Part shown: positions 40,820-49,743 of the stretch, piece by piece
How positions within the stretch are numbered: the first letter of the stretch is position 1
Layout of the letters: the number at the start of each line of letters is the position of its first letter
DNA from: Kribbella voronezhensis
GTDB lineage: Bacteria > Actinomycetota > Actinomycetes > Propionibacteriales > Kribbellaceae
DNA length: 64,000 nucleotides
NCBI RefSeq assembly: GCF_004365175.1
Contig: NZ_SOCE01000001.1
Coordinates: forward strand, 4,223,403 to 4,287,402
Reading direction: 5' to 3'
Position numbers and translations under genes: made by a program
The notes under the pieces: generated by a model
The model's input: only the letters and a program-made list of their open reading frames with translations
Database searches by the model: none
Told to the model about the DNA's origin: nothing

Positions 40820-41499
40820 GTGTCCTCACCGGGGGCTGCGGCTCGGAGGATGTAGCCGGAGCCTCGGACGGTGTGGAGTACGCGCGGGCCGGTTGCTTCG
40901 AGTTTGCGGCGGAGGGCGCTGATGTGGACCTCCACCAGGTTCGCCGCGTAGTCGTCGTACCCCCAGACCGCGGCCAGGAGTTGCGCCTTGCCGACCACCT
41001 TGTCCCGGCGACCGGCGAGGAAGGTGAGGAGCTTCAGTTCGGTCGCGGTCAGGTCGATCGGCTGACCTCCGCGAGTGACCGAGTTCGCTTCGACGTCGAT
41101 CAGGAGGTCGTCGACTTCCAGAACTTTGCGCAGCCGGCCCATGCGGCGGAGTACGGCTTCCACCCGGGCGATCAGTTCGGCGAGGACGAAGGGCTTCACC
41201 ACGTAGTCGTCGGCGCCGGTCCGCAGCCCGTGCAGCCTGTCCTCCACGGCGTCCCGGGCGGTCAGCAAGACGATCCCCGCGCTCGACAGACGGCGTACGA
41301 CCTCCAGCAGTTCGAAGCCGTCGCGGCCGGGCAGCATCACGTCGAGCAGCACGAGATCCGGGCGGAAGGAGGCGAGGTCGCGCTCGAGCGTCTCGCCGTC
41401 CGGGCGGGTGAGGACCAGGCAGCCCGCTTGCTCCAGGGCGATCCCGACAGCGGTCCGGATCGCCTCCGCGTCCTCGACCACCAGGACCCTCGCCGCCAT
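40816..41499 (-). CDS. two-component response regulator, OmpR/PhoB type
   Basis: The protein of about 227 residues has a receiver domain with the acidic pocket VVEDAEA, phosphoacceptor Asp in LVLLDVMLPG, Thr in VLLTARD and Lys in VVKPF. A winged-helix DNA-binding domain follows (LTATELKLLTFLAGRRDKVV, VHISALRRKL). ATG 41499 (MAARVLVVED) is used; upstream frame is rejected. It forms a pair with the kinase at 39347. Confidence 0.93.
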   Translation of the reverse strand: MAARVLVVEDAEAIRTAVGIALEQAGCLVLTRPDGETLERDLASFRPDLVLLDVMLPGRDGFELLEVVRRLSSAGIVLLTARDAVEDRLHGLRTGADDYVVKPFVLAELIARVEAVLRRMGRLRKVLEVDDLLIDVEANSVTRGGQPIDLTATELKLLTFLAGRRDKVVGKAQLLAAVWGYDDYAANLVEVHISALRRKLEATGPRVLHTVRGSGYILRAAAPGEDT

Positions 41500-41604
41500 C
41501 CGCCCATCGTCGCATCCGGGCGCGTGACGTGCCGATCCCCACGGCGGCAACCTTCAGCAGAACTTCAGCGTGAGTATGGTCGAAGTAGCGGAAGGAGACC
41601 GCGG

Positions 41605-41784
41605 ATGAAGCCAGCGACCCGGCGAAAGGCGTACTTCTGGCTGATGGGGACCTGTCTGACCCTGATCGGCCTCGGCTGGTTCGTGGTGCGCCTGTTCTCC
41701 ATCCCGGTCGCGATCGGGATGAGTTGCGTCGCCGCCGTGATCCCGCCCATCGCCGTGATCGTCGCCAACCGGCCCGACGACTGA
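41605..41784 (+). CDS. DUF3099 small membrane protein
   Basis: The 59-residue protein has two hydrophobic helices (about 10-30 and 32-52) with RRKAYFWLMGTCL and VIPPIAVIVANR, typical of actinobacterial DUF3099. The function is unknown. AAGGAG precedes ATG 41605. It is divergent from the response regulator. Confidence 0.85.
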   Translation: MKPATRRKAYFWLMGTCLTLIGLGWFVVRLFSIPVAIGMSCVAAVIPPIAVIVANRPDD

Positions 41785-41836
41785 GCGGCCCGCGCGCCTG
41801 AGGACGGGCTGCGAGCCTCAGGACGGCCTGCGAGCG

Positions 41837-42757
41837 TCAGGACGGGCCGGGCGTCGGGTCGAGGAAGAGATGGCGGACGGCCGGGAACTCCCGGCGGACC
41901 TGGGTGTCGATCTGCTCGGCCAGCTTCTCCACCGCGGCGCCGGTGGTTTCGGAGTTGTCGAGGTCGACCCGGACGACGACCAGGACCTGGTCCGCGGCGA
42001 GCCGGAGGCTGAGGAGTTCGACGACCGCGTCGATCCCCGGGGTGCCGGCGATCTCGGCGCGGATCTGTTCCTCCACGGCGGCCGGCAGGGCCTGGCCGAT
42101 CAGCATCGCCTTGTTGTCCCGGCCGAGCACGAAGGCGACGCCGATCAGCAAGATGCCGATGGCAACGGAGGCGGCACCGTCGAAGAACTCCTTGCCGGTC
42201 ACCGCGGTGAGTGTGATGCCGACAGCGGCGAGCAGCAGGCCGATCAGCGCTGCGGAGTCCTCGAAGGCGACCGTCTTCACCGCTGGTTCGGCACTGTCGC
42301 GGAGGTGTTCGAGAGTGGAGTCGCCGTGCTCGGCGGCCTCGCGCCGGAGTTGCCGGACCGCCTTCAGCCAGGAGACTCCTTCGAAGACGAAGGAGACGGC
42401 GAGTACGGCGTACGCGACCAGCAGCGCGGCGACGGGCTCGGGATGCAGGATCGCGCGGATGCCCTCGGCGATCGAGAACCCGGCGCCGAGGACGAAGATG
42501 CCGACAGCGGCGAGCAGCGACCAGAAGTAGCGTTCCAGGCCGTACCCGAACGGGTGCTTGCCGTCGGCCGGCTTGCGGCTGCGCTTGAGCGCCGTCATCA
42601 AGAACACCTGGTTCAGCGTGTCCGCGACCGAATGCGCCGCCTCCGCCAGCAGGGCCGTCGACCCCGAGAGCAGCCCGGCGATGCACTTGGCGACCGCGAT
42701 CGCCAGATTGGCCGCGCCGGCCAGCAGCACGGTTCCCTCGGATTCTTCAGCCATCAA
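41837..42757 (-). CDS. cation diffusion facilitator (CDF) transporter
   Basis: The 306-residue protein has six helices in the N-terminal two thirds and a C-terminal cytoplasmic ferredoxin-like domain. The metal site starts with EAAHSVADTLNQ near 40 (His and Asp ligands). A KHPFGYGLERYFW motif follows. The family exports Zn2+, Fe2+ or similar ions by proton exchange. Confidence 0.9.
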   Translation of the reverse strand: MMAEESEGTVLLAGAANLAIAVAKCIAGLLSGSTALLAEAAHSVADTLNQVFLMTALKRSRKPADGKHPFGYGLERYFWSLLAAVGIFVLGAGFSIAEGIRAILHPEPVAALLVAYAVLAVSFVFEGVSWLKAVRQLRREAAEHGDSTLEHLRDSAEPAVKTVAFEDSAALIGLLLAAVGITLTAVTGKEFFDGAASVAIGILLIGVAFVLGRDNKAMLIGQALPAAVEEQIRAEIAGTPGIDAVVELLSLRLAADQVLVVVRVDLDNSETTGAAVEKLAEQIDTQVRREFPAVRHLFLDPTPGPS

Positions 42758-42824
42758 CGGGCTCGGTGCCCGGGTGGCGTCGCGGTCAAACGGGCCGGCG
42801 ACCGCGATATGGGATGCTCCCCGG

Positions 42825-43418
42825 GTGGGAAGTCAGGGTGCGGGCCGGGTGCTGGGCGTCAATCTGCGCGCACGGCGCGACGAGCAGGGGATCTCGCTGT
42901 CGGAACTGGCCCGGCGGTCGGGGATCGCCAAGGGCACGCTGTCGCAACTGGAGTCCGGCGCGGGCAACCCGACGATCGAAACGGTGTTCAGTCTGTCGAA
43001 CGCTCTCGGCGTCCCGGTCTCGTCGCTGCTGAACGAGCCGCCGGCTTCGGACCTGGTCGTCGTCCGCTCGGCCGAGCTGGATGTGCTCAGCGGTGACGCC
43101 GTCGACCTCAGGATGCTGCGGCGGCTCGAACATCCCGGCAGCCTGTTCGAGATCTACGACCAGCGGATCAGGCCGGGAGTCGTCCAGCACTCGGCCGGCC
43201 ATCCCGGAACCGAACATCACGTCGTGCTGTCCGGACAGCTCAGGCTCGCCACCCGCGGCCGGGTGCACGAGATCGGCCCGGGGGACTACCTGGCGTTCCG
43301 GGCGGACGGGCCGCACGAGTACGAGGCGCTCGGTGGGCCGGTGGCCTCGGTGCTGCTGCTCGAGTACCCCTCGGACCTGACCACCCCGGCCCTCACCACC
43401 ATCCACCCGCCGAGCTGA
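42825..43418 (+). CDS. XRE-cupin transcriptional regulator
   Basis: The 197-residue protein combines an N-terminal HTH (ISLSELARRSGIAKGTLSQL, about 22-41, followed by ESGAGNPTIETV) with a C-terminal cupin domain (GTEHHVVLSGQLRL, then GDYLAFRADGPHEYEA). Such regulators sense a small metabolite in the cupin. It stands directly upstream of the hydroxyproline operon on the same strand and is the likely local regulator. GTG 42825 follows GATGCT by 6 bases. Confidence 0.88.
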   Translation: MGSQGAGRVLGVNLRARRDEQGISLSELARRSGIAKGTLSQLESGAGNPTIETVFSLSNALGVPVSSLLNEPPASDLVVVRSAELDVLSGDAVDLRMLRRLEHPGSLFEIYDQRIRPGVVQHSAGHPGTEHHVVLSGQLRLATRGRVHEIGPGDYLAFRADGPHEYEALGGPVASVLLLEYPSDLTTPALTTIHPPS

Positions 43419-43470
43419 TCGCCGGCCCGCGCCCCATTGACCGGAGGTGGGCAGCGCGCCTACGCTCGAA

Positions 43471-43490
43471 GCGTTCATTCTATTGAACGC
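43471..43490. promoter_or_regulatory. operator palindrome GCGTTCA-N6-TGAACGC
   Basis: A perfect 7+7 inverted repeat 15 bases before the first gene of the hydroxyproline operon. It probably binds the XRE-cupin regulator just upstream or the GntR regulator at 51902. Confidence 0.55.
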
Positions 43491-43505
43491 CGACGAGAGG
43501 TGACG

Positions 43506-44684
43506 ATGTCCCAGCCGAGCGGTGCCGACGTGGTGGTCGTCGGCGCGGGGATCATCGGTGCCGCCTGCGCGGAGGCCCTCTCGGCCGCGGGCGTGCGCGT
43601 GATCGTGGTCGATCGCGGGGCGCCGGCATCGGGTACTACGGCCGCCGGTGAGGGCAACGTCCTCGTCTCCGACAAGGAGCCCGGTCCCGAGCTCGCCCTC
43701 GCGATCGCCTCGCGCCGCGAGTGGCCCGCCGTACTGGCTCGCCTGCCGGAGCGGACGGCGGACGTCGAGTGGGAGGACAAGGGCGGCCTCGTCGTGGCGA
43801 CGACCGATCCCGGCCCGCTCGCGGCGTTCGCCCAGAAGCAGCAAGCGGCCGGTGTCGACGCCCGGGTGATCACACCGGCTGACGCGTTCGAGCTCGAACC
43901 GTTGCTCACCCGAGCGATCACGGCGGCCGTGCACTACCCCGAGGACGCCCAACTCCAGCCCGTCCTGGCGGCGACAGCACTGCTGGCCGGAGTACGGGCT
44001 CGTGGTGGGCAGGTGCGGGCAGGAGTCACTGCACAGTCCGTACTACGTGACGCGGGCGGCCGGGTGATCGCGTTGGAGACCGACGCGGGCACGATCCCCT
44101 GCGGCGCAGTACTCAATGCTTGTGGTCCCTGGGCCGGGTCGTTCGGTGCAGCGGCCGGCGCCGCCATCGAGATCCACCCGCGTCGCGGCATGATCCTGGT
44201 GACGTCGCCGTTGCCGGAGTGCGTCAAGCACAAGGTGTACGACGCGGACTACGTCGGTGCCGTCGGGAGTGGGGACGCGGAGTTGCAGACGTCGACGGTG
44301 GTCGAGTCGACTCGTGCGGGGACGGTGCTGATCGGGTCGAGCCGGGAGCGGATCGGCTTCGACGACTCCGTGCGGGTCAAGGTGCTGCGCGAGTTGGCGC
44401 GGAAGGCGGTCGGCCTGTTCCCGTTCCTGGGTGAGGTCGCGGTGATGCGGGCGTACGGCGGGTTTCGGCCGTACGCGCCGGATCATCTGCCGGTCATCGG
44501 TGCGGACCCGCGGATCCAGGGTCTGTGGCACGCGACCGGGCACGAGGGCGCCGGGATCGGGCTCGCCGCGTCGACCGGGCGGCTGATCACCGAGCTCTTC
44601 CTCGGGCTCGAGCCGCACGTCGATCCCGCTCCGTTCCGGGTGGACCGGCCGGCCGTGATCGAGGCGATGGAGCCGACGCCATGA
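43506..44684 (+). CDS. FAD-dependent amino-acid oxidase/dehydrogenase, D-hydroxyproline type
   Basis: The 392-residue DAO-fold protein has the FAD dinucleotide motif VVVVGAGIIGAACAEALSA near 10, DRGAPASGTTAAGEGN near 40, and C-terminal FRPYAPDHLPVIG and TGHEGAGIGLA. In clusters with a 4-hydroxyproline epimerase, this enzyme and its Fe-S/FAD partner oxidise cis-4-hydroxy-D-proline. GAGAGG stands in front of the ATG. Its stop overlaps the start of the next gene (ATGA). The exact substrate is inferred from context. Confidence 0.88.
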   Translation: MSQPSGADVVVVGAGIIGAACAEALSAAGVRVIVVDRGAPASGTTAAGEGNVLVSDKEPGPELALAIASRREWPAVLARLPERTADVEWEDKGGLVVATTDPGPLAAFAQKQQAAGVDARVITPADAFELEPLLTRAITAAVHYPEDAQLQPVLAATALLAGVRARGGQVRAGVTAQSVLRDAGGRVIALETDAGTIPCGAVLNACGPWAGSFGAAAGAAIEIHPRRGMILVTSPLPECVKHKVYDADYVGAVGSGDAELQTSTVVESTRAGTVLIGSSRERIGFDDSVRVKVLRELARKAVGLFPFLGEVAVMRAYGGFRPYAPDHLPVIGADPRIQGLWHATGHEGAGIGLAASTGRLITELFLGLEPHVDPAPFRVDRPAVIEAMEPTP

Positions 44685-46414
44685 GCCCGTATCTTCGGTC
44701 GTCCGAAGGCGATCCGGCTCAGCCGCGACCGCAGGAGCCGATCTCGGTGGTGGTCGACGGCGCGCCGGTCGAAGCCCTGCCCGGGCAGACGGTCGCAGCG
44801 GTCCTGATGACCGCTGGTCGCGAATCCTGGCGGACAACCCGTACCGCGGGTCGCCCGCGCGGCGTGTTCTGCGGCATCGGCGCCTGCTTCGACTGCCTGG
44901 TCGTCGTCAACGGCACCCCGGACGTCCGCGCCTGCCAACGCACGATCGCCCCCGGCGACACCATCACCAGCCAAGCCGGCGCAGTCCTTCCAGAGCAGAC
45001 TCGAAAGGCCGAAGCATCGGTCGGGGAGAACGTCCACGCGGAGGTCGTCGTGGTTGGGGGAGGGCCGGCCGGGATTGCGGCGGCGTTGGCTGCGGCTGAC
45101 GGCGGGGCCCAGGTTCTGCTGGTGGATGGTGGGCGGCAGTTGGGCGGGCAGTTCCATCGGCAACTGCCGGCGGAGTTCCGTCCCGGGAAGCCTGAGCGGC
45201 TGCAGCATGGCTGGTCCTCGTTCAAGAAGCAGGTCGATCGGATCGCCGGGCACCCGCGGATCGACGTACTGATGGAAACGTCCGTGTGGGCGATCGAGTC
45301 GCCTCCGGACGGCCATCGGTTGTGGGTGCAGACAGGACCTGCGGATGCGATCGGCCGGACGCCAAGGGCCGTTGACGCCAAGGCCGTTGTGTTGGCGACC
45401 GGTGCCTACGATCGTGTGTTGCCGTTCCCTGGATGGGATCTACCCGGCGTCTACAGCGCGGGCGCGGCGCAGACGCTGGCCAAGGGGCAGCGGATCGCTG
45501 TCGGCCGGAAGGTCCTGCTGGCCGGGACCGGGCCGTTCCTCTTCCCGGTCGCGGAGTCACTGATCGGTGTCGGCGCCGAGGTCGTCGCAGTACTGGAGGC
45601 CAACAGGTTGATGCGGTCGGCCCGCGGCTGGCTCACCGATCCGTTGGCCCTGACCGGCAAGGCACGCGAGGCTGTCGCGTACGCCGGCATGCTCGCCCGG
45701 CATCGGATCCCTTTCCTGCAAGGAAGAACTGTGGTCGCGGCTCACGGCGACGATCGGGTGGAACAGGTGACGACAGCCAAGCTCGACGAGGACTGGCATC
45801 CGATCCCAGGCAGCGAACGCGATCTCGAGGTGGATGCCGTGTGCCTCGGGTTCGGCTTCACCGCTCAGCTCGAGCTCGCCGTCTCCGCCCGCTGCCGACT
45901 AGGGAGTGGTCCCGACGGTGGACCAGCTGTCGAGGTGGACGAACATCAGCAGACCTCGCGACCAGGAATCTTTGCCGCCGGTGAGCTGACCGGTGTCGGT
46001 GGTGCGGATCTCGCCGCCGCCGAGGGCCGACTCGCCGGTGCTGCCGCCGCGGCTCACCTCAACGGAGCAACCCCGGCCACGGACCGCCAAGTTGCCAAAG
46101 GCAAGCGATTTGCGACGGCGCTCGCCAAGGCCTACCCGATCCAGCCCGGCTGGCAGAGCTGGAGTGGCGGCTCGACCGTCGTCTGCCGCTGTGAGGAAGT
46201 GACCCGCGGCCGGCTCGCGGACACGGTGACCGATCGCGATGTCACCGGCCAGCGCAGTCTCAAACTCACCAGCCGGGTGGGACTCGGCCTCTGTCAAGGG
46301 CGGATCTGTTCGCGGACGGCCGCCGAGCTCACCGGCATCCCGGCCGACCATCGCCGGCCTGTCGCCGTACCGGTACGACTGCAAGACCTAGCCGCTATCC
46401 AGGAGGACCTGTGA
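44681..46414 (+). CDS. fused 2Fe-2S / FAD-NAD oxidoreductase subunit of D-hydroxyproline dehydrogenase
   Basis: The 577-residue protein combines three parts usually made separately. First is an N-terminal 2Fe-2S ferredoxin domain (residues 18-110; cysteines in FCGIGACFDCLVVV and RACQ). Then comes a pyridine nucleotide-disulphide oxidoreductase domain (VVVVGGGPAGIAAALAAADG near 123; VLATGAYDRVLPFPGW). Last is a C-terminal BFD-like 2Fe-2S region (VCRCEEVTRG ... GLCQGRICS). It probably passes electrons from the oxidase encoded upstream. ATG 44681 overlaps the upstream stop. Confidence 0.9.
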   Translation: MSPYLRSSEGDPAQPRPQEPISVVVDGAPVEALPGQTVAAVLMTAGRESWRTTRTAGRPRGVFCGIGACFDCLVVVNGTPDVRACQRTIAPGDTITSQAGAVLPEQTRKAEASVGENVHAEVVVVGGGPAGIAAALAAADGGAQVLLVDGGRQLGGQFHRQLPAEFRPGKPERLQHGWSSFKKQVDRIAGHPRIDVLMETSVWAIESPPDGHRLWVQTGPADAIGRTPRAVDAKAVVLATGAYDRVLPFPGWDLPGVYSAGAAQTLAKGQRIAVGRKVLLAGTGPFLFPVAESLIGVGAEVVAVLEANRLMRSARGWLTDPLALTGKAREAVAYAGMLARHRIPFLQGRTVVAAHGDDRVEQVTTAKLDEDWHPIPGSERDLEVDAVCLGFGFTAQLELAVSARCRLGSGPDGGPAVEVDEHQQTSRPGIFAAGELTGVGGADLAAAEGRLAGAAAAAHLNGATPATDRQVAKGKRFATALAKAYPIQPGWQSWSGGSTVVCRCEEVTRGRLADTVTDRDVTGQRSLKLTSRVGLGLCQGRICSRTAAELTGIPADHRRPVAVPVRLQDLAAIQEDL

Positions 46415-47313
46415 CCGAGAAGCTGGACGGCGTGATCGTCGCCACCGCCCTGCCGTACGCCGAGGACGCCACGGCGCCCGCCGGGCTGCGCCCCGACCTC
46501 GACCGGTACGCCGAACACTGCCGCTGGCTGATCGAGAACGGCTGTCGCGGCGTCGGCCCGAACGGGTCACTGGGCGAGTACTCGTCCCTCACCGACGACG
46601 AGCGCCGCGCGGTGGCGAGGACGGCGATCGAGGCCGTCGGCAACGATGGTGTCGTGGTGGTGGGCGTCCACGGGGTAGGCGCCCACCAGGCCCGCTCGTG
46701 GGCCGAGAAGGCGGCCGAGGACGGGGCGGACGGCGTACTGTGCCTGCCGCCCACCATGTACCGGGCGAACCGTTCCGAGGTGATCCACCACTTCACCGAG
46801 GTCGCGAAGGCCGGGCTGCCGGTGATGGTCTACAACAACCCGCTGGACACCAAGGTCGACCTGACGCCGGACCTGCTCGCCGAGATCGCGCAGATCGAGA
46901 ACGTCGTCGCGGTCAAGGAGTTCTCCGGCGACGTCCGGCGGATCCTGGAGATCAAGGAGCTCGCACCGGACCTGACCATCGTGGCGGGTGCCGACGACCT
47001 CACGCTCGAGGCGTTGCTGATGGGCGCGACCGGCTGGTTCGCGGGCTTCCCGAACGTGTTCCCGAAGGAGTCGGCGCGGTTGTTCGACCTCGCGGTGGCG
47101 GGCAAACTGCAAGAGGCGAAGGATCTGTACGAGCCACTGGTCGCGGCGTTCCGGTGGGACTCGCGGGTGGAGTTCGTGCAGGCGATCAAGTACGGCATGG
47201 ACTACGTCGGCCGGTACGGCGGTCCCTGCCGCCCGCCGCGCGGTCCGCTGGTGCCGGAGCACGTCGCCCAACTGGAGCAGGACATGGTGAAGGCAGTGGA
47301 GTCACTGAGATGA
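46411..47313 (+). CDS. DapA-family aldolase/deaminase, 1-pyrroline-4-hydroxy-2-carboxylate deaminase type
   Basis: The 300-residue DHDPS-like barrel has PNGSLGEYSSLTDDER near 50, the catalytic Tyr in VMVYNNP near 138 and the Schiff-base Lys in VAVKEFSGD near 168. In hydroxyproline catabolism this member removes ammonia from 1-pyrroline-4-hydroxy-2-carboxylate, giving 2-oxoglutarate semialdehyde. The dehydrogenase for that product is not in the window. GTG 46411 overlaps the upstream stop (GTGA). Confidence 0.9.
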   Translation: MTEKLDGVIVATALPYAEDATAPAGLRPDLDRYAEHCRWLIENGCRGVGPNGSLGEYSSLTDDERRAVARTAIEAVGNDGVVVVGVHGVGAHQARSWAEKAAEDGADGVLCLPPTMYRANRSEVIHHFTEVAKAGLPVMVYNNPLDTKVDLTPDLLAEIAQIENVVAVKEFSGDVRRILEIKELAPDLTIVAGADDLTLEALLMGATGWFAGFPNVFPKESARLFDLAVAGKLQEAKDLYEPLVAAFRWDSRVEFVQAIKYGMDYVGRYGGPCRPPRGPLVPEHVAQLEQDMVKAVESLR

Positions 47314-48311
47314 GGTCGATCCGGACCATCAGTGCGATCGACTCGCACACCGAGGGGATGCCGACCCGCGTCGTCACGGGTGGCGTCGGCGTGGTCCCGG
47401 GCGCGACGATGGCCGAGCGCCGCGAGTACTTCATGAAGCACCTGGATCACCTCCGGCTGTTCCTGATGAACGAACCACGCGGGCACGCCGCGATGAGCGG
47501 TGCGATCCTGCAGCCGCCGTCGCGTCCGGATGCCGACTGGGGTGTCATCTATATCGAGGTGTCCGGCTGCCTGCCGATGTGCGGGCACGGCACGATCGGT
47601 GTCGCCACCGTGCTGGTCGAGTCCGGCATGGTCGAGCTGACCGAGCCGACCACGGTGGTCCGGCTGGACACGCCGGCCGGCCTCGTCGTCGTGGAGGTTG
47701 CCGTCAGCAACGGCCGGGCCGAACACGTGACGCTGCGCAACGTTCCGTCGTACAGTCATGTACTGGATGCGAAGGTGGACGTATCGGGTCTCGGGACGAT
47801 CACCTACGACCTGGCGTACGGCGGGAACTTCTACGCGATCCTGCCGCTGGAACAGTTGGGGATCGCCTTCGACCGGGCCGAGAAGGACCGGATCCTGCAG
47901 GCCGGTCTCGACATCATGGACGCGATCAACGCCACCGACCGGCCGGTGCATCCGCTCGACCCGGGCATCAACGGCTGCAAGCACGTGCAGTTCACCGCAC
48001 CCGGCCTCGACGGTGCCCACTCCCGGAACGCCATGGCGATCCACCCTGGCTGGTTCGACCGCTCTCCGTGCGGCACCGGGACGTCGGCGCGGATGGCGCA
48101 ACTCCATGCCCGGGGCGAACTCGCCCTGAACACCGACTTCGTCAACGAGTCCTTCATCGGCACCCGGTTCACCGGCCGCCTGGTCGAGGAGACGACGGTC
48201 GGCGACCGGCCGGCCGTCGTACCCACGATCACCGGCCGGGCCTGGATCACGGGCACCGCCAACTATCTCCTCGATCCCGACGACCCGTTCCCGACCGGTT
48301 TCGTTCTCTAG
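47310..48311 (+). CDS. 4-hydroxyproline 2-epimerase (proline racemase family)
   Basis: The 333-residue protein has both catalytic cysteines of the epimerase type: MCGHGTIG near 90 and SPCGTGTSARMA near 252. This argues against the trans-3-hydroxyproline dehydratase branch, where one is Ser or Thr. It interconverts trans-4-hydroxy-L-proline and cis-4-hydroxy-D-proline, the first step of the pathway. It is the last gene of the four-gene coupled operon (ATGA at 47310). Its TAG stop shares CTAG with the stop of the convergent pxpC. Confidence 0.93.
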   Translation: MRSIRTISAIDSHTEGMPTRVVTGGVGVVPGATMAERREYFMKHLDHLRLFLMNEPRGHAAMSGAILQPPSRPDADWGVIYIEVSGCLPMCGHGTIGVATVLVESGMVELTEPTTVVRLDTPAGLVVVEVAVSNGRAEHVTLRNVPSYSHVLDAKVDVSGLGTITYDLAYGGNFYAILPLEQLGIAFDRAEKDRILQAGLDIMDAINATDRPVHPLDPGINGCKHVQFTAPGLDGAHSRNAMAIHPGWFDRSPCGTGTSARMAQLHARGELALNTDFVNESFIGTRFTGRLVEETTVGDRPAVVPTITGRAWITGTANYLLDPDDPFPTGFVL

Positions 48312-49141
48312 CAGGTGAAACGGGCGGACTGGCCGGGGCGGAGTTGGGCGCAGTACGGCAGGGAACCGGCGGCGACGTAGGCGATGACGGGATAGCCGCC
48401 GGTGACCGGATGGTCGGCGAGGAAGACGACCGGAAGACCGGATGGTGGGATCTGGATGGCGCCGAGGGTCATGCCCTCGCTGGCGAGTTCGCCGTCCCGG
48501 GCGCGTTCCAGCGGGGTGCCTTCGAGTCGTACGCCGACGCGGTTGCTGTTGCTGCTGACGCCGTACCGCTGGGTGGTGAACGACGTCCAGGCCGCGTCGG
48601 TGAACCAGTCGCGGCGCGGGCCTGGGGTGACGCTGATGACCACTTCGCCGGCGGGCGGGTCCGGAACGGGCGCCAGATCGACGCCAGGCATGGGATCGTG
48701 AGCATCCCCGACTGCGAGTGTGTCGCCGGGCTGCAGTGGTGCGGGGCCAAGGCCGGACAGCAGATCGGTGGAGCGCGAGCCGAGGACAGGCGGCACATCG
48801 ACACCACCCCGTACTGCGATGTAGGTGCGCAGACCGCTTCGGGGCGGACCGAGTCGGAGCACCTGGCCGGCTCGCAGGGTCGCCGGTGCATTGAGCGGCA
48901 CGCCGGGGCAAGGTGCTCCGGTGACTGCGACGACCACGTCGGCGCCGGCCAGCAGTACGAGCCCGCCGAAGGTCACCTCGACCGCGGCGGCTCCCGGCCG
49001 GTTGCCGACGAGCCGGTTCGCCAACTCGTAGGACCGTTGATCGCAGGCGCCTGATCGAGGTACGCCGAGGGCGGCCTGACCGGTCCGGCCCCGGTCCTGG
49101 ATCGTTGCCAACGGCCCCGTTTCCAGCACGGTCAGGGTCAT
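48308..49141 (-). CDS. pxpC: 5-oxoprolinase subunit PxpC (KipA-like)
   Basis: The 277-residue protein matches the biotin-dependent carboxyltransferase-like KipA/PxpC family: LATIQDRGRTGQAALGVPRSG near 12 and SNSNRVGVRLEG near 195, with a C-terminal LADHPVTGGYPVIAYV. With PxpA and PxpB it hydrolyses 5-oxoproline to glutamate using ATP. ATG 49141 overlaps the pxpB stop. Confidence 0.92.
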   Translation of the reverse strand: MTLTVLETGPLATIQDRGRTGQAALGVPRSGACDQRSYELANRLVGNRPGAAAVEVTFGGLVLLAGADVVVAVTGAPCPGVPLNAPATLRAGQVLRLGPPRSGLRTYIAVRGGVDVPPVLGSRSTDLLSGLGPAPLQPGDTLAVGDAHDPMPGVDLAPVPDPPAGEVVISVTPGPRRDWFTDAAWTSFTTQRYGVSSNSNRVGVRLEGTPLERARDGELASEGMTLGAIQIPPSGLPVVFLADHPVTGGYPVIAYVAAGSLPYCAQLRPGQSARFTC

Positions 49142-49743
49142 CGGCGGCCGGTGTCGGTGAAACGGACCCGGCGCCCGGGATGGAGCAACGCGGCCAGCCG
49201 CCGGTCCTGGTCGAAGATCTTCACCTCGGTGCGGCCGAGCAACTGCCAGCCGCCCGGTGACTCGCGGGGATAGACCCCGCTGAACTCGCCGGCCAGGGCG
49301 ACCGCTCCTGCCGGAACCTTCGTCCGCGGCGACTTGCGGCGCGGCACGTCCCAGTCGCCGGCTCCGGTCAGATAACCGAAGCCAGGAGAGAATCCGCAGA
49401 ACGCCACGGTCCACTCCTCAGCGGTGTGCCGCTCGATCACCTCGCGCTGCGAGCACCCCAGCAGCTCGGCGACGTCCTGGAGATCCTCCCCGTCGTAGAC
49501 GACGGGGATCTCGATCAGATCGCCCGTACCGCGACTGCCGGCCAAGGGCTCGATCGCGCCGAGACGGCGAGCCAGTCCGTCCAGCTCGCCGGTCGTCGTG
49601 ACGAGGACGGTTCGGGCAGCGGGCACGATGTCGACGACGCCTTCAGGTGGGTCCTCGGCCAGCGCGGTGTAGTAGCCGAGGACCTCGTCGAGGCTCGCGA
49701 GCTCGACCAGCAGAGCGTGGTCGCCCGCCGGCAGCAGTCGCAT
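49138..49743 (-). CDS. pxpB: 5-oxoprolinase subunit PxpB (KipI-like)
   Basis: The 201-residue protein has the KipI/PxpB core: LPAGDHALLVEL at the start, FCGFSPGFGYLTG near 113, VPRRKSPRTKVPAGAVALAG and ESPGGWQLLGRT. Its ATG overlaps the pxpA stop and its stop overlaps the pxpC start, so A, B and C are translated together. Confidence 0.93.
   Translation of the reverse strand: MRLLPAGDHALLVELASLDEVLGYYTALAEDPPEGVVDIVPAARTVLVTTTGELDGLARRLGAIEPLAGSRGTGDLIEIPVVYDGEDLQDVAELLGCSQREVIERHTAEEWTVAFCGFSPGFGYLTGAGDWDVPRRKSPRTKVPAGAVALAGEFSGVYPRESPGGWQLLGRTEVKIFDQDRRLAALLHPGRRVRFTDTGRR

Noticed and set aside
47310..48311. trans-3-hydroxyproline dehydratase
   Set aside because: Both catalytic positions are cysteine, which fits the epimerase branch.
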